From an uncultured Clostridia bacterium (GTDB lineage Bacteria; Bacillota; Clostridia; Oscillospirales; Ruminococcaceae): a DNA stretch of 42,558 bases. The stretch's first letter is position 1. Each line of letters opens with the position of its first letter. The notes under the pieces are model-generated. The model had not been told where the DNA came from. It saw only the letters and a list, made by a program, of their open reading frames with translations, and did not search any database. This document shows, piece by piece, positions 1-8,303 of this stretch. Where the stretch lies: contig CALCUE010000044.1 in assembly GCA_937906945.1 (NCBI GenBank), forward strand, positions 1-42,558. Reading direction: 5' to 3'. A program made the translations under genes and the position numbers.

Positions 1-258
1 ACGGCGAATGCCGTGTCCGCCGATTTTGGGCACCGCAAGAGGGGAGAATATTTGATCGTGGGAATCTTTTTATTCCCATTTTCTGTCATTCCGAGGGAAC
101 GAAGTGACCGTGGGAATCTTTTTATTATCCTCGTCAGGGATAAGATCGCCACGTCACGCCTGTGGCGTTCCTCGCAATGACGCTTTTTATAACTGATCGG
201 GAGATACAACCCCTCAGTCAGCCTGCGGCTGACAGCTCCCCTGACAAGGGGAGCTTCT
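1..258. repeat. Intergenic dispersed-repeat region
   Basis: No coding frame with a ribosome binding site is visible here. An 18-bp direct repeat (CGTGGGAATCTTTTTATT) lies at 57-74 and 109-126. Around it are imperfect palindromic units: GTCATTCCGAGGGAACG near 85-101, and the mirrored form ending CTCGCAATGACG near 141-182. A third unit at about 209-256 (CCCCTCAGTCAGCC, CTGACAAGGGGAGC) can fold on itself. Units like these recur between genes in many Clostridia. I recognise the type but cannot show genome-wide copies from this window. They look like non-coding MITE/REP-like elements downstream of the yqeK::rsfS operon. Confidence 0.55.
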
Positions 259-293
259 AAAAAAGCGGCTCTCCGCCAAAGAGCGAAGAACCG
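259..293 (-). terminator. Terminator of the tepA-to-rsfS operon
   Basis: On the minus strand a 7-bp stem, CGGTTCT (293-287) with AGAGCCG (272-266, one G-U pair), is followed by a run of six T (264-259). It lies 15 bases past the rsfS stop, so it is a plausible intrinsic terminator. Confidence 0.5.
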
Positions 294-307
294 TTTGCTT
301 TTCCTTT

Positions 308-1264
308 TTATTTTTCGAAGTCGATCTCTTCCACTTTGGCGTCGCTCCAAAGGCGCTCCAGCGAATAGAATTCCCTCGTCTCCTGATAGAAGATGTGGAC
401 GATGACCGATTCATAGTCCATCAGCACCCAGTTGGCGGAGGTGTAGCCTTCGACCCGTTTGGGTTTAACTCCGTCCTCGTGTCCGAGGGTAAAATCCAGT
501 TCGTCCGAAAGGGACTGGACGTGGCTTTTGTTGCTGGCGGAGCAGATGATGAAATAGTCGCCGAGGGTGCTGATGTCGCAGATCTTCAGTACCCGAAGGT
601 CGGTGGCCTTTTTGCTGTCAAGAATTTTCGCGATGCGGATGGCAAGTTCTTTGGATTCCATAGCCGTATTCCTTTCTTTATGTATCACAACATTTTTATA
701 TTCTTCTAAAAGATCCTCGGTGTCTTTCCCTGTCGGAAGTCCCCGCCTTTTAAGGTCTCCGGCGATCCATCGAACGCCGTAGGCCAGTCCCTCGTCAAGG
801 TTTTCGTCCGTCAGCTCCCGGACGTAATCCGCGTCGGGATAATTCCGGTCGGCACTCGTAAGGTCCGCCATATAGATCACTTTTTCGAGAAGGCTCATGC
901 CGCCCCGACCGGAGGTGTGGTAGCGAACGGCGTTGATAACGTCCTCATCGGTGACGGAAAGTTCCTCCCCGATATAGACGCTGCCGGCGATGGAATGCCA
1001 GAGCGCCGGACTTTTTTCGGTGTCCTCATCCAACGCGATCCCGGCTTTTTCAATGATCGCCCGCTGTTCCTCCGTTGGAATTCCTTTGCAGATATCGTGG
1101 ACAAGTCCGGCGAACCGGGCTTTTTCCACGTCAGCGCCGTTTTTTTCAGCCAGGAACACCGCCCGCTCGGCAACATTGAGCGAATGTTCATAGCGGTGGG
1201 AATTCATCCGTCCCCGCAAAAGTTCTTTGATCTCCTCCTCGGAACGGTTCGCGAAGGCCGTCAT
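308..1264 (-). CDS. yqeK-rsfS: YqeK-type HD phosphohydrolase fused to ribosome silencing factor RsfS
   Basis: A 318-residue protein joining two normally separate neighbours. Residues 1 to about 195 are a YqeK HD-domain hydrolase, a family that cleaves diadenosine tetraphosphate. Visible metal ligands are H27, H56-D57 (HDICKG), H90, H116 and D134. Residues 202-318 form a full-length RsfS, which binds ribosomal protein L14 (uL14) and blocks subunit joining when nutrients run low (motif SNKSHVQSL). There is no stop between the parts. Met202 (codon 661-659) is preceded by an AAAGGA-like ribosome binding site about 8-9 bases upstream, so free RsfS of 117 residues could also be made. The start overlaps the upstream lipoprotein stop as ATGA. 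Both families are confidently recognised; whether the protein works as a fusion is unknown. Confidence 0.92.
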   Translation of the reverse strand: MTAFANRSEEEIKELLRGRMNSHRYEHSLNVAERAVFLAEKNGADVEKARFAGLVHDICKGIPTEEQRAIIEKAGIALDEDTEKSPALWHSIAGSVYIGEELSVTDEDVINAVRYHTSGRGGMSLLEKVIYMADLTSADRNYPDADYVRELTDENLDEGLAYGVRWIAGDLKRRGLPTGKDTEDLLEEYKNVVIHKERNTAMESKELAIRIAKILDSKKATDLRVLKICDISTLGDYFIICSASNKSHVQSLSDELDFTLGHEDGVKPKRVEGYTSANWVLMDYESVIVHIFYQETREFYSLERLWSDAKVEEIDFEK

Positions 1265-2247
1265 TCCGCCGCCTCCGTCTCTTTGATGGGGAAGGTCGCG
1301 ATGGAAGGTACCGCCGCCTCTAAATAGAAGCCCCGTCCTTCGTCGAGGATCACAAGGTCATTTCCTCGCTCTTCAAAGGTGATATAGAAGCTGTCGTCAT
1401 AGGCGCCGTAGAAATTGAGGTTCCAAATGCCGTTTTCCCGGCACATGATGCTCTTGAAATAGCCGGCTTCGGTGGCGATCTCTTCCAGTACCTCCTCGCT
1501 GGCGTTGGGGTAATATTTTTTCAGAAGGTCTTCGGTCAGACCGCTTTCATAAATTTCGTCGATGATGTCGCTGCCGGTGGGAAATTTCCGAAGATCCGCC
1601 CGCTTCAGTGTGTCGTCGGCGCCGTATTCATGGAATTCGCCGTCCTCCAGGTAGAACCAGTAGGGTTTCGTGGTCGGTTCTTCCTCTTTGGCCTTCTCGT
1701 CGTCTTCGTAATAGTCAAAGGAAGTAAATTCCGCGGTGAAATCCCGTCCGCCAACATGTACCAGATGGGAGAACATCCCGGAAACCGCCGTCTCATAGAC
1801 CTTGCTGCCCTCGACGCCGAAGACATAGGTCAGCCCGTCGTCCACGTTTTCCGAGAAAAGGAAGCTCGTACCGTCCACGGTAACGATCTCCGGCATTTTC
1901 CATTTACCTTCCTCTTTCAGTTCGGCGGCATAGTTTTCGTTGACGTACCAGAGAACGCCCTCCATATAATCGGTGCCGGCTTTTCCTACGAAAGCAAAGG
2001 CTTCCTCCGTCCCGTCGGAATCAAAATCGTCCATGCTGAACCAGACGGTGTTGCCGCCGCTGTATTCGTCCAGACGATCCCGGATGGACGTCTCCGTATC
2101 GACTTCTTTGAGGCTTTCCTCCGCGTCGACCTTGCCGACGAGTTTATCCAGAAAGCCCTCGTAGCTCTCTCTCCAGCCGCCCGAGCACGAACAGAACGCC
2201 ATGAGCATGGCGGCCGCGAGAATGAGCACGGTGATTGTTTTACGCAT
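1261..2247 (-). CDS. Hypothetical lipoprotein in the nadD-yqeK operon
   Basis: A 328-residue protein with an N-terminal signal segment (basic MRK, then a hydrophobic stretch to about residue 18). Cysteines at about 19 and 21 (FCSCSGG) could be lipidated, although the lipobox is not canonical. The rest is acidic and rich in Asp, Glu and aromatic residues, with DDFDSDGTEEA reminiscent of Ca-binding or FG-GAP-like loops. I do not recognise the family. It sits between nadD and yqeK, where many Firmicutes place a LytR-CpsA-Psr protein, but it shows no LCP motif. Its stop overlaps the yqeK start by 4 bp, which suggests coupled translation. Confidence 0.8.
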   Translation of the reverse strand: MRKTITVLILAAAMLMAFCSCSGGWRESYEGFLDKLVGKVDAEESLKEVDTETSIRDRLDEYSGGNTVWFSMDDFDSDGTEEAFAFVGKAGTDYMEGVLWYVNENYAAELKEEGKWKMPEIVTVDGTSFLFSENVDDGLTYVFGVEGSKVYETAVSGMFSHLVHVGGRDFTAEFTSFDYYEDDEKAKEEEPTTKPYWFYLEDGEFHEYGADDTLKRADLRKFPTGSDIIDEIYESGLTEDLLKKYYPNASEEVLEEIATEAGYFKSIMCRENGIWNLNFYGAYDDSFYITFEERGNDLVILDEGRGFYLEAAVPSIATFPIKETEAAE

Positions 2248-2261
2248 AATCGGTCTCCTTT

Positions 2262-2873
2262 TTAAGACTCTTCCTCTCCGTAATAGAGGTAATGATCCCA
2301 GATATATTCTTCCACGCCCTCGGGAACCAGGCTGGAAATGTCGTCCGAGGCTTTGACCTTTTCCCGGATCTGCGTCGAGGAAATTTCCTTGACGTCGATG
2401 GGCACGATCACAACGTCGGCGCCGTCGCTTCGAAGGGTAGCGGCTTCCGCTTCCAGCGCCGCGTCATCCTCCCAGTTTCTCGCTGTCGCGGCGATGACCA
2501 CCTGTTCAGCGATGCGGTGCCAGCAGTACCATTGCCGGAAAAACAGCAGCATGTCGCCGCCGATGAGCAGATAAAATTCGTCGTCGGGATAAATTTCCCT
2601 CAGCTGTTCGATGGTATCCACCATATAGCCCTCGTCAGCCCGTTGGATCTCGATATCCGAGACCTCAAAGCCCTCCAAACCGTCAAAAGCCAGATGGCAC
2701 ATATTGAGGCGATGCTCCGACGGCGTCATGGCAAGGCCTTTTTTGTGCGGCGCGCAATAGGCCGGAATGACCAGCACCTTGTCAAGGCCCAGTTCCTCTT
2801 TGAAATTGATGGCGGCGTTGACGTGTCCGTTATGGACCGGGTTAAAGCTGCCGCCGTAAATACCGATTTTCAT
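2262..2873 (-). CDS. nadD: Nicotinate-nucleotide adenylyltransferase
   Basis: NadD transfers AMP from ATP to nicotinate mononucleotide, giving deamido-NAD in NAD synthesis. At 203 residues it has normal family length. The nucleotidyltransferase motif GGSFNPVHNGH is at residues 6-16 and the C-terminal ISSTQIREK motif is near residue 170. The ATG at 2873 was chosen because AAGGAGAA precedes it and the conserved MKIGIYGG begins there; a longer frame back to 2966 runs through the yhbY gene and has no support. It follows yhbY by 13 bases, in the usual Firmicutes order yhbY-nadD-yqeK-rsfS, here interrupted by a lipoprotein gene. Confidence 0.95.
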   Translation of the reverse strand: MKIGIYGGSFNPVHNGHVNAAINFKEELGLDKVLVIPAYCAPHKKGLAMTPSEHRLNMCHLAFDGLEGFEVSDIEIQRADEGYMVDTIEQLREIYPDDEFYLLIGGDMLLFFRQWYCWHRIAEQVVIAATARNWEDDAALEAEAATLRSDGADVVIVPIDVKEISSTQIREKVKASDDISSLVPEGVEEYIWDHYLYYGEEES

Positions 2874-2886
2874 AGAAAGTTCTCCT

Positions 2887-3180
2887 TTACGGAAGAATGA
2901 TCTTCGGTTCCTTAAGGTTTCGCTGATAGATGACAAATTTCCACCCGATGACCTGTACCGGTTCACTGTGGGGCAGTTTTTCCAGAACGGCGGCCATGGC
3001 CTCTTTGGAAGAAAGGGGCGCTGTTTCCAGAACGGAAACTTTCACCAGTTCCCGGGCGACCAGCGCTTCGGCAACGTTGGCGATCAAAGCGTCGGTCAAT
3101 CCCTCTTTGCCCACCTGCAAAATGGCGGGTTCTTTATTGGCAAGGCTTCGAAGATAAGCCCTTTGTTTGGTCGTGATCAT
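2887..3180 (-). CDS. yhbY: YhbY-family CRM-domain RNA-binding protein
   Basis: A 97-residue single CRM-domain protein. The family associates with pre-50S ribosomal particles and contributes to ribosome assembly. Visible features are the N-terminal LTTKQRAYLRSLA-like start (here ITTKQRAYLRSLA), the VGKEGLTDALIANV segment at about 21-36 and the basic C-terminal strand ending KEPKIILP. It overlaps the rdgB stop by 4 bp and precedes nadD by 13 bp, so it is part of the long minus-strand operon. Confidence 0.9.
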   Translation of the reverse strand: MITTKQRAYLRSLANKEPAILQVGKEGLTDALIANVAEALVARELVKVSVLETAPLSSKEAMAAVLEKLPHSEPVQVIGWKFVIYQRNLKEPKIILP

Positions 3181-3770
3181 AAATCGTTCTCCTCTTTCAG
3201 TAATTCAATAAGCCGGCGAAGGGCCTTCCCTCTGTGGCTGATGCGGTCTTTTTCCTCATCGGAAAGTTCGGCGAAGCTCTTTCCGTCCACGCCGAAAACG
3301 GGGTCGTAACCAAAACCGCCGTCGCCTTTTTTCTCAAAAAGGATGCTGCCGTAACATTGACCGACCGCTTTGACGGCGTGTCCGTCGGGAAAGGCGCAGA
3401 CGATGGCGCACTCAAAATGGGCGCCCCGCTCCTCCTCCGGCACGGTTTTCAAATTGTCCAACAGTTTTCGGATGTTGGCCTCGTTGTCCTTCTGTTCTCC
3501 GGCGTAGCGGGCGGTAAAAACGCCCGGCGCTCCGCCAAGAGCATCGACGCAAAGGCCGCTGTCGTCGCCGATGGCCGGTTTTCCGGTGGCGTTCGTAATG
3601 GCCCGGGCTTTGATGGCGGCGTTTTCGGAAAAAGTCCTGCCCGTTTCTTCGACATCATCGGAAAAACCGGCTTCCTCGGCGGAAATCACCGTAAAGCCAA
3701 GGGGGTTCAGCATCCGCTGAAACTCCGCCAGTTTGCCCTTATTATGGGTGGCGATCAGAATTTCTTTCAT
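3177..3770 (-). CDS. rdgB: XTP/dITP diphosphatase (RdgB/HAM1 family)
   Basis: Hydrolyses non-canonical purine nucleoside triphosphates (ITP, dITP, XTP) to monophosphates and so cleans the nucleotide pool. The 197 residues match the family length. Signature motifs in order: ATHNKGKLAEF near the N-terminus, SGLCVDALGGAPGVFTARYAG in the substrate site, GGFGYDPVF, and SHRGKAL near the C-terminus. The ATG at 3770 opens directly with the conserved MKEILIATHN. It lies 9 bp downstream of ftsY and overlaps yhbY by 4 bp. Confidence 0.96.
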   Translation of the reverse strand: MKEILIATHNKGKLAEFQRMLNPLGFTVISAEEAGFSDDVEETGRTFSENAAIKARAITNATGKPAIGDDSGLCVDALGGAPGVFTARYAGEQKDNEANIRKLLDNLKTVPEEERGAHFECAIVCAFPDGHAVKAVGQCYGSILFEKKGDGGFGYDPVFGVDGKSFAELSDEEKDRISHRGKALRRLIELLKEENDL

Positions 3771-3779
3771 GGGCTTTCC

Positions 3780-4682
3780 TCATTCAAACAGCGCTTTGGC
3801 AAAAGCGTCGGGGTCGAAGGGCTGCAAATCGTCGGCTCCCTCGCCGACACCGATGTATTTGATGGGGATCTGAAGCTCCTGCCGGATGCCGATGACAACG
3901 CCGCCTCGGGCGGTGCCGTCGAGCTTTGTCAGAACAATGCCGGTGATGCCGCAGGCCGCGCCGAATTCCCTCGCCTGGTTAAGGGCGTTCTGTCCGGTAG
4001 TGGCGTCCAGAACGAGCAGGGTCTCCACCGAGGAACCGGCGGCTTCCCGCTCCACGATGCGCCCGATTTTGGAAAGCTCATCCATAAGGCCCTTTTTGTT
4101 ATGAAGCCGTCCGGCGGTATCGCAAAGGATAATGTCCGCTTTGCGGGCCTTTCCGGCGGCGATGGCGTCAAAAACAACGGACGCCGGGTCGGAACCCTCG
4201 GCGTGCTTGATGATCTCCGCGCCTGAACGGTCCGCCCAGACCTCGAGCTGTTCAATGGCGGCGGCACGGAAGGTATCCGCCGCCGCGATGACGACCTTTT
4301 TCCCGTCGTCAATGAAATTTTTCGCCATTTTTCCGATGGTGGTGGTCTTTCCGGCGCCGTTGACGCCGATCATCATGATAATGGCCGGTTTATTCTCAAT
4401 ATCGAGCTCCTGACCGCCCCGAAGCATTTCGGCAATGACCTCGGTCATGCGGTTTCGTACCTCGGCGGGGTCCTTGATGCCCTCTTTTTTGACCTGTTTT
4501 TTCAGTTCCTCGCAGATATCCGCCGCCGTGGAAGCGCCGGTATCGGCCAGAACCAGAGCCTCCTCCAATTCCTCAAACAGTTCCTCGTCCACCGAACCGC
4601 CGCCGAACACGTCGTCGAACCGCTCTTTTAAGGAATCTCTTGTTTTTTTCAGTCCGTCGCTGATTTTCGTGAAGATACTCAA
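3780..4682 (-). CDS. ftsY: Signal recognition particle receptor FtsY
   Basis: GTPase that docks SRP-ribosome complexes at the membrane for co-translational insertion. At 300 residues it is the short Gram-positive form: an N domain (about 1-90) and a G domain with GVNGAGKTTTIGK (P-loop), DTFRAAA, DTAGR and TKLDGTARGG. The long acidic A domain of proteobacterial FtsY is absent, as expected. It follows ftsK by 25 bp. Its GC-rich sequence generates several antisense frames that are not genes. Confidence 0.97.
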   Translation of the reverse strand: MSIFTKISDGLKKTRDSLKERFDDVFGGGSVDEELFEELEEALVLADTGASTAADICEELKKQVKKEGIKDPAEVRNRMTEVIAEMLRGGQELDIENKPAIIMMIGVNGAGKTTTIGKMAKNFIDDGKKVVIAAADTFRAAAIEQLEVWADRSGAEIIKHAEGSDPASVVFDAIAAGKARKADIILCDTAGRLHNKKGLMDELSKIGRIVEREAAGSSVETLLVLDATTGQNALNQAREFGAACGITGIVLTKLDGTARGGVVIGIRQELQIPIKYIGVGEGADDLQPFDPDAFAKALFE

Positions 4683-4707
4683 AATCTGTCTCTCCTTCTC
4701 AATACGG

Positions 4708-7311
4708 TTATTCCTCGTCGCTTTGGAGCTTCATTTCCAGCCATTGTTCCTTGGAAACGAGGACCTGACGGGGTTTGCTTCCCTCGAAGGGACCGACGAT
4801 CCCCCGTTCCTCCATCTGGTCGATGATCCGGGCCGCTCTCGCGTAACCCAGTTTCAGTTTTCTCTGCAAAAGGGACGTGGAAGCCTGTCCCATCTCCACC
4901 ACACACTCGATGGCGGCGGGAAGCATATCGTCGTTGTCGGAAAAACCGCCGCCGTCGGAAACGGCGTCCCCGACGCCTTTTTTGTTCTTATCCTGCGCCG
5001 CCAGCTTTTCGATATCGTCCAGGATATCCTCGTCATAGGTGGCGGTGCCGCCGTCTTTAATAAAGCGCACCACGTCCTCGACCTCTTTGTCGCTGACAAA
5101 ACAGCCCTGGATCCGGCTCGGTTTCGGGGAACCGACGGGTGAGAAGAGCATATCGCCGCGGCCCAGCAGTTTTTCAGCGCCGCCGGCGTCAAGGATCGTC
5201 CGGCTGTCCACGTGGGACGAAACGGCGAAGGCGATACGGCTCGGGATGTTGGCCTTGATAAGGCCGGTGATAACATCGACGGAAGGACGCTGGGTGGCGA
5301 TGACCAGGTGCATACCGGCGGCACGGGCCATCTGCGCCAACCGGCAGACGGCGTCCTCAACTTCACCGGGCGCCGCCATCATAAGGTCGGCCAATTCGTC
5401 GATGATGATGACCACCTGCGGCATTTTCGCCAAATCGTCCCGGTTTTCGGCCAGGGCGTTGAAGCCGGAAATATCCCGCACGCCGTTGTCGGCGAAGGCC
5501 TTATAGCGGTTCAGCATTTCGGAGACCGCCCAGTTAAGAGCGCCGGCGGCTTTTCTCGGGTCGGTGACGACGGGCACCAGAAGGTGCGGAATGCCGTTAT
5601 AAACGCCCAGTTCGACCACCTTCGGGTCCACCATTAAAAGCTTAACTTCGTCCGGCGACGATTTATATAAAAGGGACATGATCATGGTATTGATGCAGAC
5701 CGATTTACCGGAACCGGTGGAACCGGCGATCAAGAGGTGCGGCATTTTGGAAAGGTCCGCCAAAGCGATCTTGCCGGTGATGTCCCGCCCCAAAGCGACG
5801 GTCAGTTTGGATTTCGCGTTCCGGAATTCGTCGGAATCAATGATCTCCCGAATGGAAACGATGGAAACGTTGCGGTTCGGCACCTCGATACCGACGGCGG
5901 CCTTGTTGGGGATCGGCGCTTCGATACGGACACCCGCCGCCGCGAGGTTCAAAGCGATATCGTCGGAAAGACCGGCGATCTTGCTGATTTTAACGCCCGC
6001 TCCCGGCTGTAATTCATACCGGGTGACCGCCGGTCCGCGGCTGATGTCAATAACTTTCGCCTGCACGCCGAAGCTCTGGAGGGTATTGACAAGGCAATCG
6101 GCGTTCTGCCGCAGTTCCTCGGTGATGTTCTGCTCGTCCGGATGGGAAACCTCTTTCAAAAGGCGCTCCGGCGGGAAGGTATAGGGGATGGTCTCCAGAT
6201 CATCCATGATTTCGGTAATGGTTTTCTGCTGTTCGTCGGCAATGGCCCTCGCGGCCTCTTTCGCCGCTTTGGTGTCCGCCGGGGTCTGTTCCATAGCCCG
6301 GTTGATAAGAGCCTCCAGTTGGGGATCCTTGGCGGCGTCCTCCAGCTGTTCCTCGGTGGATTTGACCCCGTCGAGGGAAATGGCTTCCGCCGGTTTCACC
6401 GCCACCGTCTTTGGCGAAGTCACAGTAAAGCCGTGGACCGGCGCTTCGGAAACGGCGAATTCCGGCTGATGTTTTTCCTCAATCGGTTCCGCCGGAACCA
6501 CCGGAGAAACGGGAACGGCGGGAACCACCGGCGCCGGTTTCGGTTCCTCGGGAAGAGCCTCCGGTTCCTTCTGTCCCAGAAGCTTCGCTTTGGAACGGCG
6601 GATGGTCTCCTCGGTGCTTTTGTCACGGACAGCGACGGGTTCGCTGTCCAGCGGAATGTCGATGGGCATATCCCGCCGTTTGGTCTCCGCCACAACTTTA
6701 TGGTGTTCCACCTGTTCGGTATAAACTTCTTTTACTTTTTTGCCCACCTTTTTGGTGTTCCGGGCAATGCTGATGAGGGTCGTTCCGGTGATGAGCATGA
6801 GCATCACAATAATGAGCACGATCCCGACGATGATGGCCGGCGTGCGTCCCAGAAGCTTCAGCCCCAGAAGGCCGAAGACCGTCGAAAGAGCGCCGCCGCC
6901 GATGACGTTTTTGCCGCCCTCATAAAGACTTCCGATGTTGGCGAAAAGTCCGCCGTCCAGCTCCAACCGCTCCGAGGCGAAAAGGGTGGTAATCCCGCTC
7001 AGAAGCATGATCAATACAGCGATTTCAATGCCCTGCGCCGTGGTGGAAAAAAGCGGGCGTTCCATGGTATTGATGACGGCCAGAACGATCAAAACCGGTC
7101 CTACCAGATAGGCGCACCAGCTGAAAAGGCCGAGCAGCATGTCGTGCAGGCTGTTCCAGAGGCTTTCGCCGGGAACAAGCGTCACCGCCGTCACAATGAT
7201 CCCCAGCGCCAGAAACAAAATCGCGTAAAGCTGACGGCGGGAGGAATTGTCCTGCGCCTTTTTCTGTGCCGCGTTATTCGTCGTTTTTTTCGTTGTCTTT
7301 TTCGTTGCCAT
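4708..7311 (-). CDS. ftsK: DNA translocase FtsK/SpoIIIE
   Basis: A membrane-anchored hexameric pump that moves chromosomal DNA through division or sporulation septa. The 867 residues comprise a basic Lys/Thr-rich N-terminus, about four membrane segments within residues 30-185, a Pro/Glu-rich linker to about 390 and the RecA-like motor. The motor shows GSTGSGKSVCIN (Walker A) and VVIIIDELADLMM (Walker B). A C-terminal winged-helix gamma domain, which reads KOPS/SRS-type DNA signals, spans about 800-867. In Bacillus the equivalent spoIIIE follows tepA-ylzJ; here one extra gene intervenes. FtsK and SpoIIIE roles cannot be separated from sequence alone. Confidence 0.96.
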   Translation of the reverse strand: MATKKTTKKTTNNAAQKKAQDNSSRRQLYAILFLALGIIVTAVTLVPGESLWNSLHDMLLGLFSWCAYLVGPVLIVLAVINTMERPLFSTTAQGIEIAVLIMLLSGITTLFASERLELDGGLFANIGSLYEGGKNVIGGGALSTVFGLLGLKLLGRTPAIIVGIVLIIVMLMLITGTTLISIARNTKKVGKKVKEVYTEQVEHHKVVAETKRRDMPIDIPLDSEPVAVRDKSTEETIRRSKAKLLGQKEPEALPEEPKPAPVVPAVPVSPVVPAEPIEEKHQPEFAVSEAPVHGFTVTSPKTVAVKPAEAISLDGVKSTEEQLEDAAKDPQLEALINRAMEQTPADTKAAKEAARAIADEQQKTITEIMDDLETIPYTFPPERLLKEVSHPDEQNITEELRQNADCLVNTLQSFGVQAKVIDISRGPAVTRYELQPGAGVKISKIAGLSDDIALNLAAAGVRIEAPIPNKAAVGIEVPNRNVSIVSIREIIDSDEFRNAKSKLTVALGRDITGKIALADLSKMPHLLIAGSTGSGKSVCINTMIMSLLYKSSPDEVKLLMVDPKVVELGVYNGIPHLLVPVVTDPRKAAGALNWAVSEMLNRYKAFADNGVRDISGFNALAENRDDLAKMPQVVIIIDELADLMMAAPGEVEDAVCRLAQMARAAGMHLVIATQRPSVDVITGLIKANIPSRIAFAVSSHVDSRTILDAGGAEKLLGRGDMLFSPVGSPKPSRIQGCFVSDKEVEDVVRFIKDGGTATYDEDILDDIEKLAAQDKNKKGVGDAVSDGGGFSDNDDMLPAAIECVVEMGQASTSLLQRKLKLGYARAARIIDQMEERGIVGPFEGSKPRQVLVSKEQWLEMKLQSDEE

Positions 7312-7359
7312 TTTGTTTCCCTTCTGCTGTTGTTCTCAAATTTTTTATGTTTCTTTCCG

Positions 7360-8040
7360 TTACCAGATAAAAGGGATCAGCCGGTAACGGACTTTTTGTT
7401 CATAGTCCCGGTAGCCGTTCAGCTCTTTTTCCAAAAATTCTTCCTCGCTTTGGATCCTTTGGACGAGCAAAAACGGATAGATCAGAAAAATCAGGAAAGA
7501 CCAGAGCGAACCGAGCACCAGCGGCATCGCCAGAAAAAGCAGCACCGTGGCGCTGTACATCGGGTGACGGACAAGGCCGTAAAGACCGGTGTCGATCACC
7601 TTCTGTCCTTCCTGCACCTCGACGGTGCGGCTTAAATAGGTGTTCTCCCGAAGCACCTCTCCATAGAGAAGATAGGCGATCAGAAAGATCACCGCCGCGC
7701 CGTAAACGACGCCTTTCGGAAGAGAGTACCACCCAAAACGGAAGCCCAGCCCCGCCACGACGAAACCGGCCAGGAACATAAGGCCGCTCGCCTTCACGAC
7801 GGCGCTTTGTTTGGAAAGCTTTTCTTTCGCGTTCAGCCGCTTTTTCAAAAGCTCCGGATTTTTCGCCATCAGAACGATACCCGCCAAAAACATCGGGATA
7901 AATAAGATCCCCATGAAAAGCCAGCCGTTCCCATAGGAAAACGAACCGGCGGGAAGAAAGAGTAAAAGTCCCACCAAAAAAACGCCGAGAAGATATTTCG
8001 CTATGGCCTCACAAAAAAGTTTTCCTGTCACTGCTTTCAA
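7360..8040 (-). CDS. Isoprenylcysteine carboxyl methyltransferase-family membrane protein
   Basis: A 226-residue polytopic membrane protein with about five hydrophobic segments. The C-terminal half carries the SAM-binding signature of the ICMT/PEMT-like family: GLYGLVRHPMYSATVL at about 150-165, followed by a Glu-rich segment EEEFLEKELNGYRDYEQKV. Members methylate small lipophilic or carboxyl substrates. The bacterial substrates are mostly unknown, and none is implied here. It lies 48 bp upstream of ftsK and about 68 bp after ylzJ, so it is an insertion in the otherwise conserved tepA-ylzJ-spoIIIE order. Confidence 0.88.
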   Translation of the reverse strand: MKAVTGKLFCEAIAKYLLGVFLVGLLLFLPAGSFSYGNGWLFMGILFIPMFLAGIVLMAKNPELLKKRLNAKEKLSKQSAVVKASGLMFLAGFVVAGLGFRFGWYSLPKGVVYGAAVIFLIAYLLYGEVLRENTYLSRTVEVQEGQKVIDTGLYGLVRHPMYSATVLLFLAMPLVLGSLWSFLIFLIYPFLLVQRIQSEEEFLEKELNGYRDYEQKVRYRLIPFIW

Positions 8041-8108
8041 AACCTCACTTGCCGCGTTTTGTCTGTCGTTTCCGTTCTTCTATGTAAGCCGCCCCATGGC
8101 GGCATGGT

Positions 8109-8303
8109 TTATTTTCGGATCGTTCCGGGCGCGTAATCCGCCCGAAGATAAAGCGAAGGGTCCGTCGAGATAAGCCGCCCGACCCGGAAACCGTTTTCCG
8201 TATCGACGCCCTCCAGAAGACCGCCGGAAACGTTCCGATAGACGGTCTTTTCCGCCTTTGGCGGAAAGATCCGTTCCGGTCTTTCCACCGTCCAGAGGAT
8301 CAT
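8109..8303 (-). CDS. ylzJ: YlzJ-like small protein
   Basis: A 64-residue protein directly after tepA with a 4-bp overlap. It begins MILWTVERPERIFPP and contains VGRLISTDPSLYL near residues 41-53, close to the Bacillus YlzJ pattern (MILYT...; RLxSTxPxDYL). The function of the family is unknown. The assignment rests on both sequence pattern and position between tepA and spoIIIE/ftsK. A longer overlapping frame (8080-8409) is a shadow. Confidence 0.82.
   Translation of the reverse strand: MILWTVERPERIFPPKAEKTVYRNVSGGLLEGVDTENGFRVGRLISTDPSLYLRADYAPGTIRK

Noticed and set aside
6142..7635. 497-residue open frame on the plus strand
   Set aside because: It is antisense to ftsK and rich in Arg, Phe and His in a low-complexity manner.
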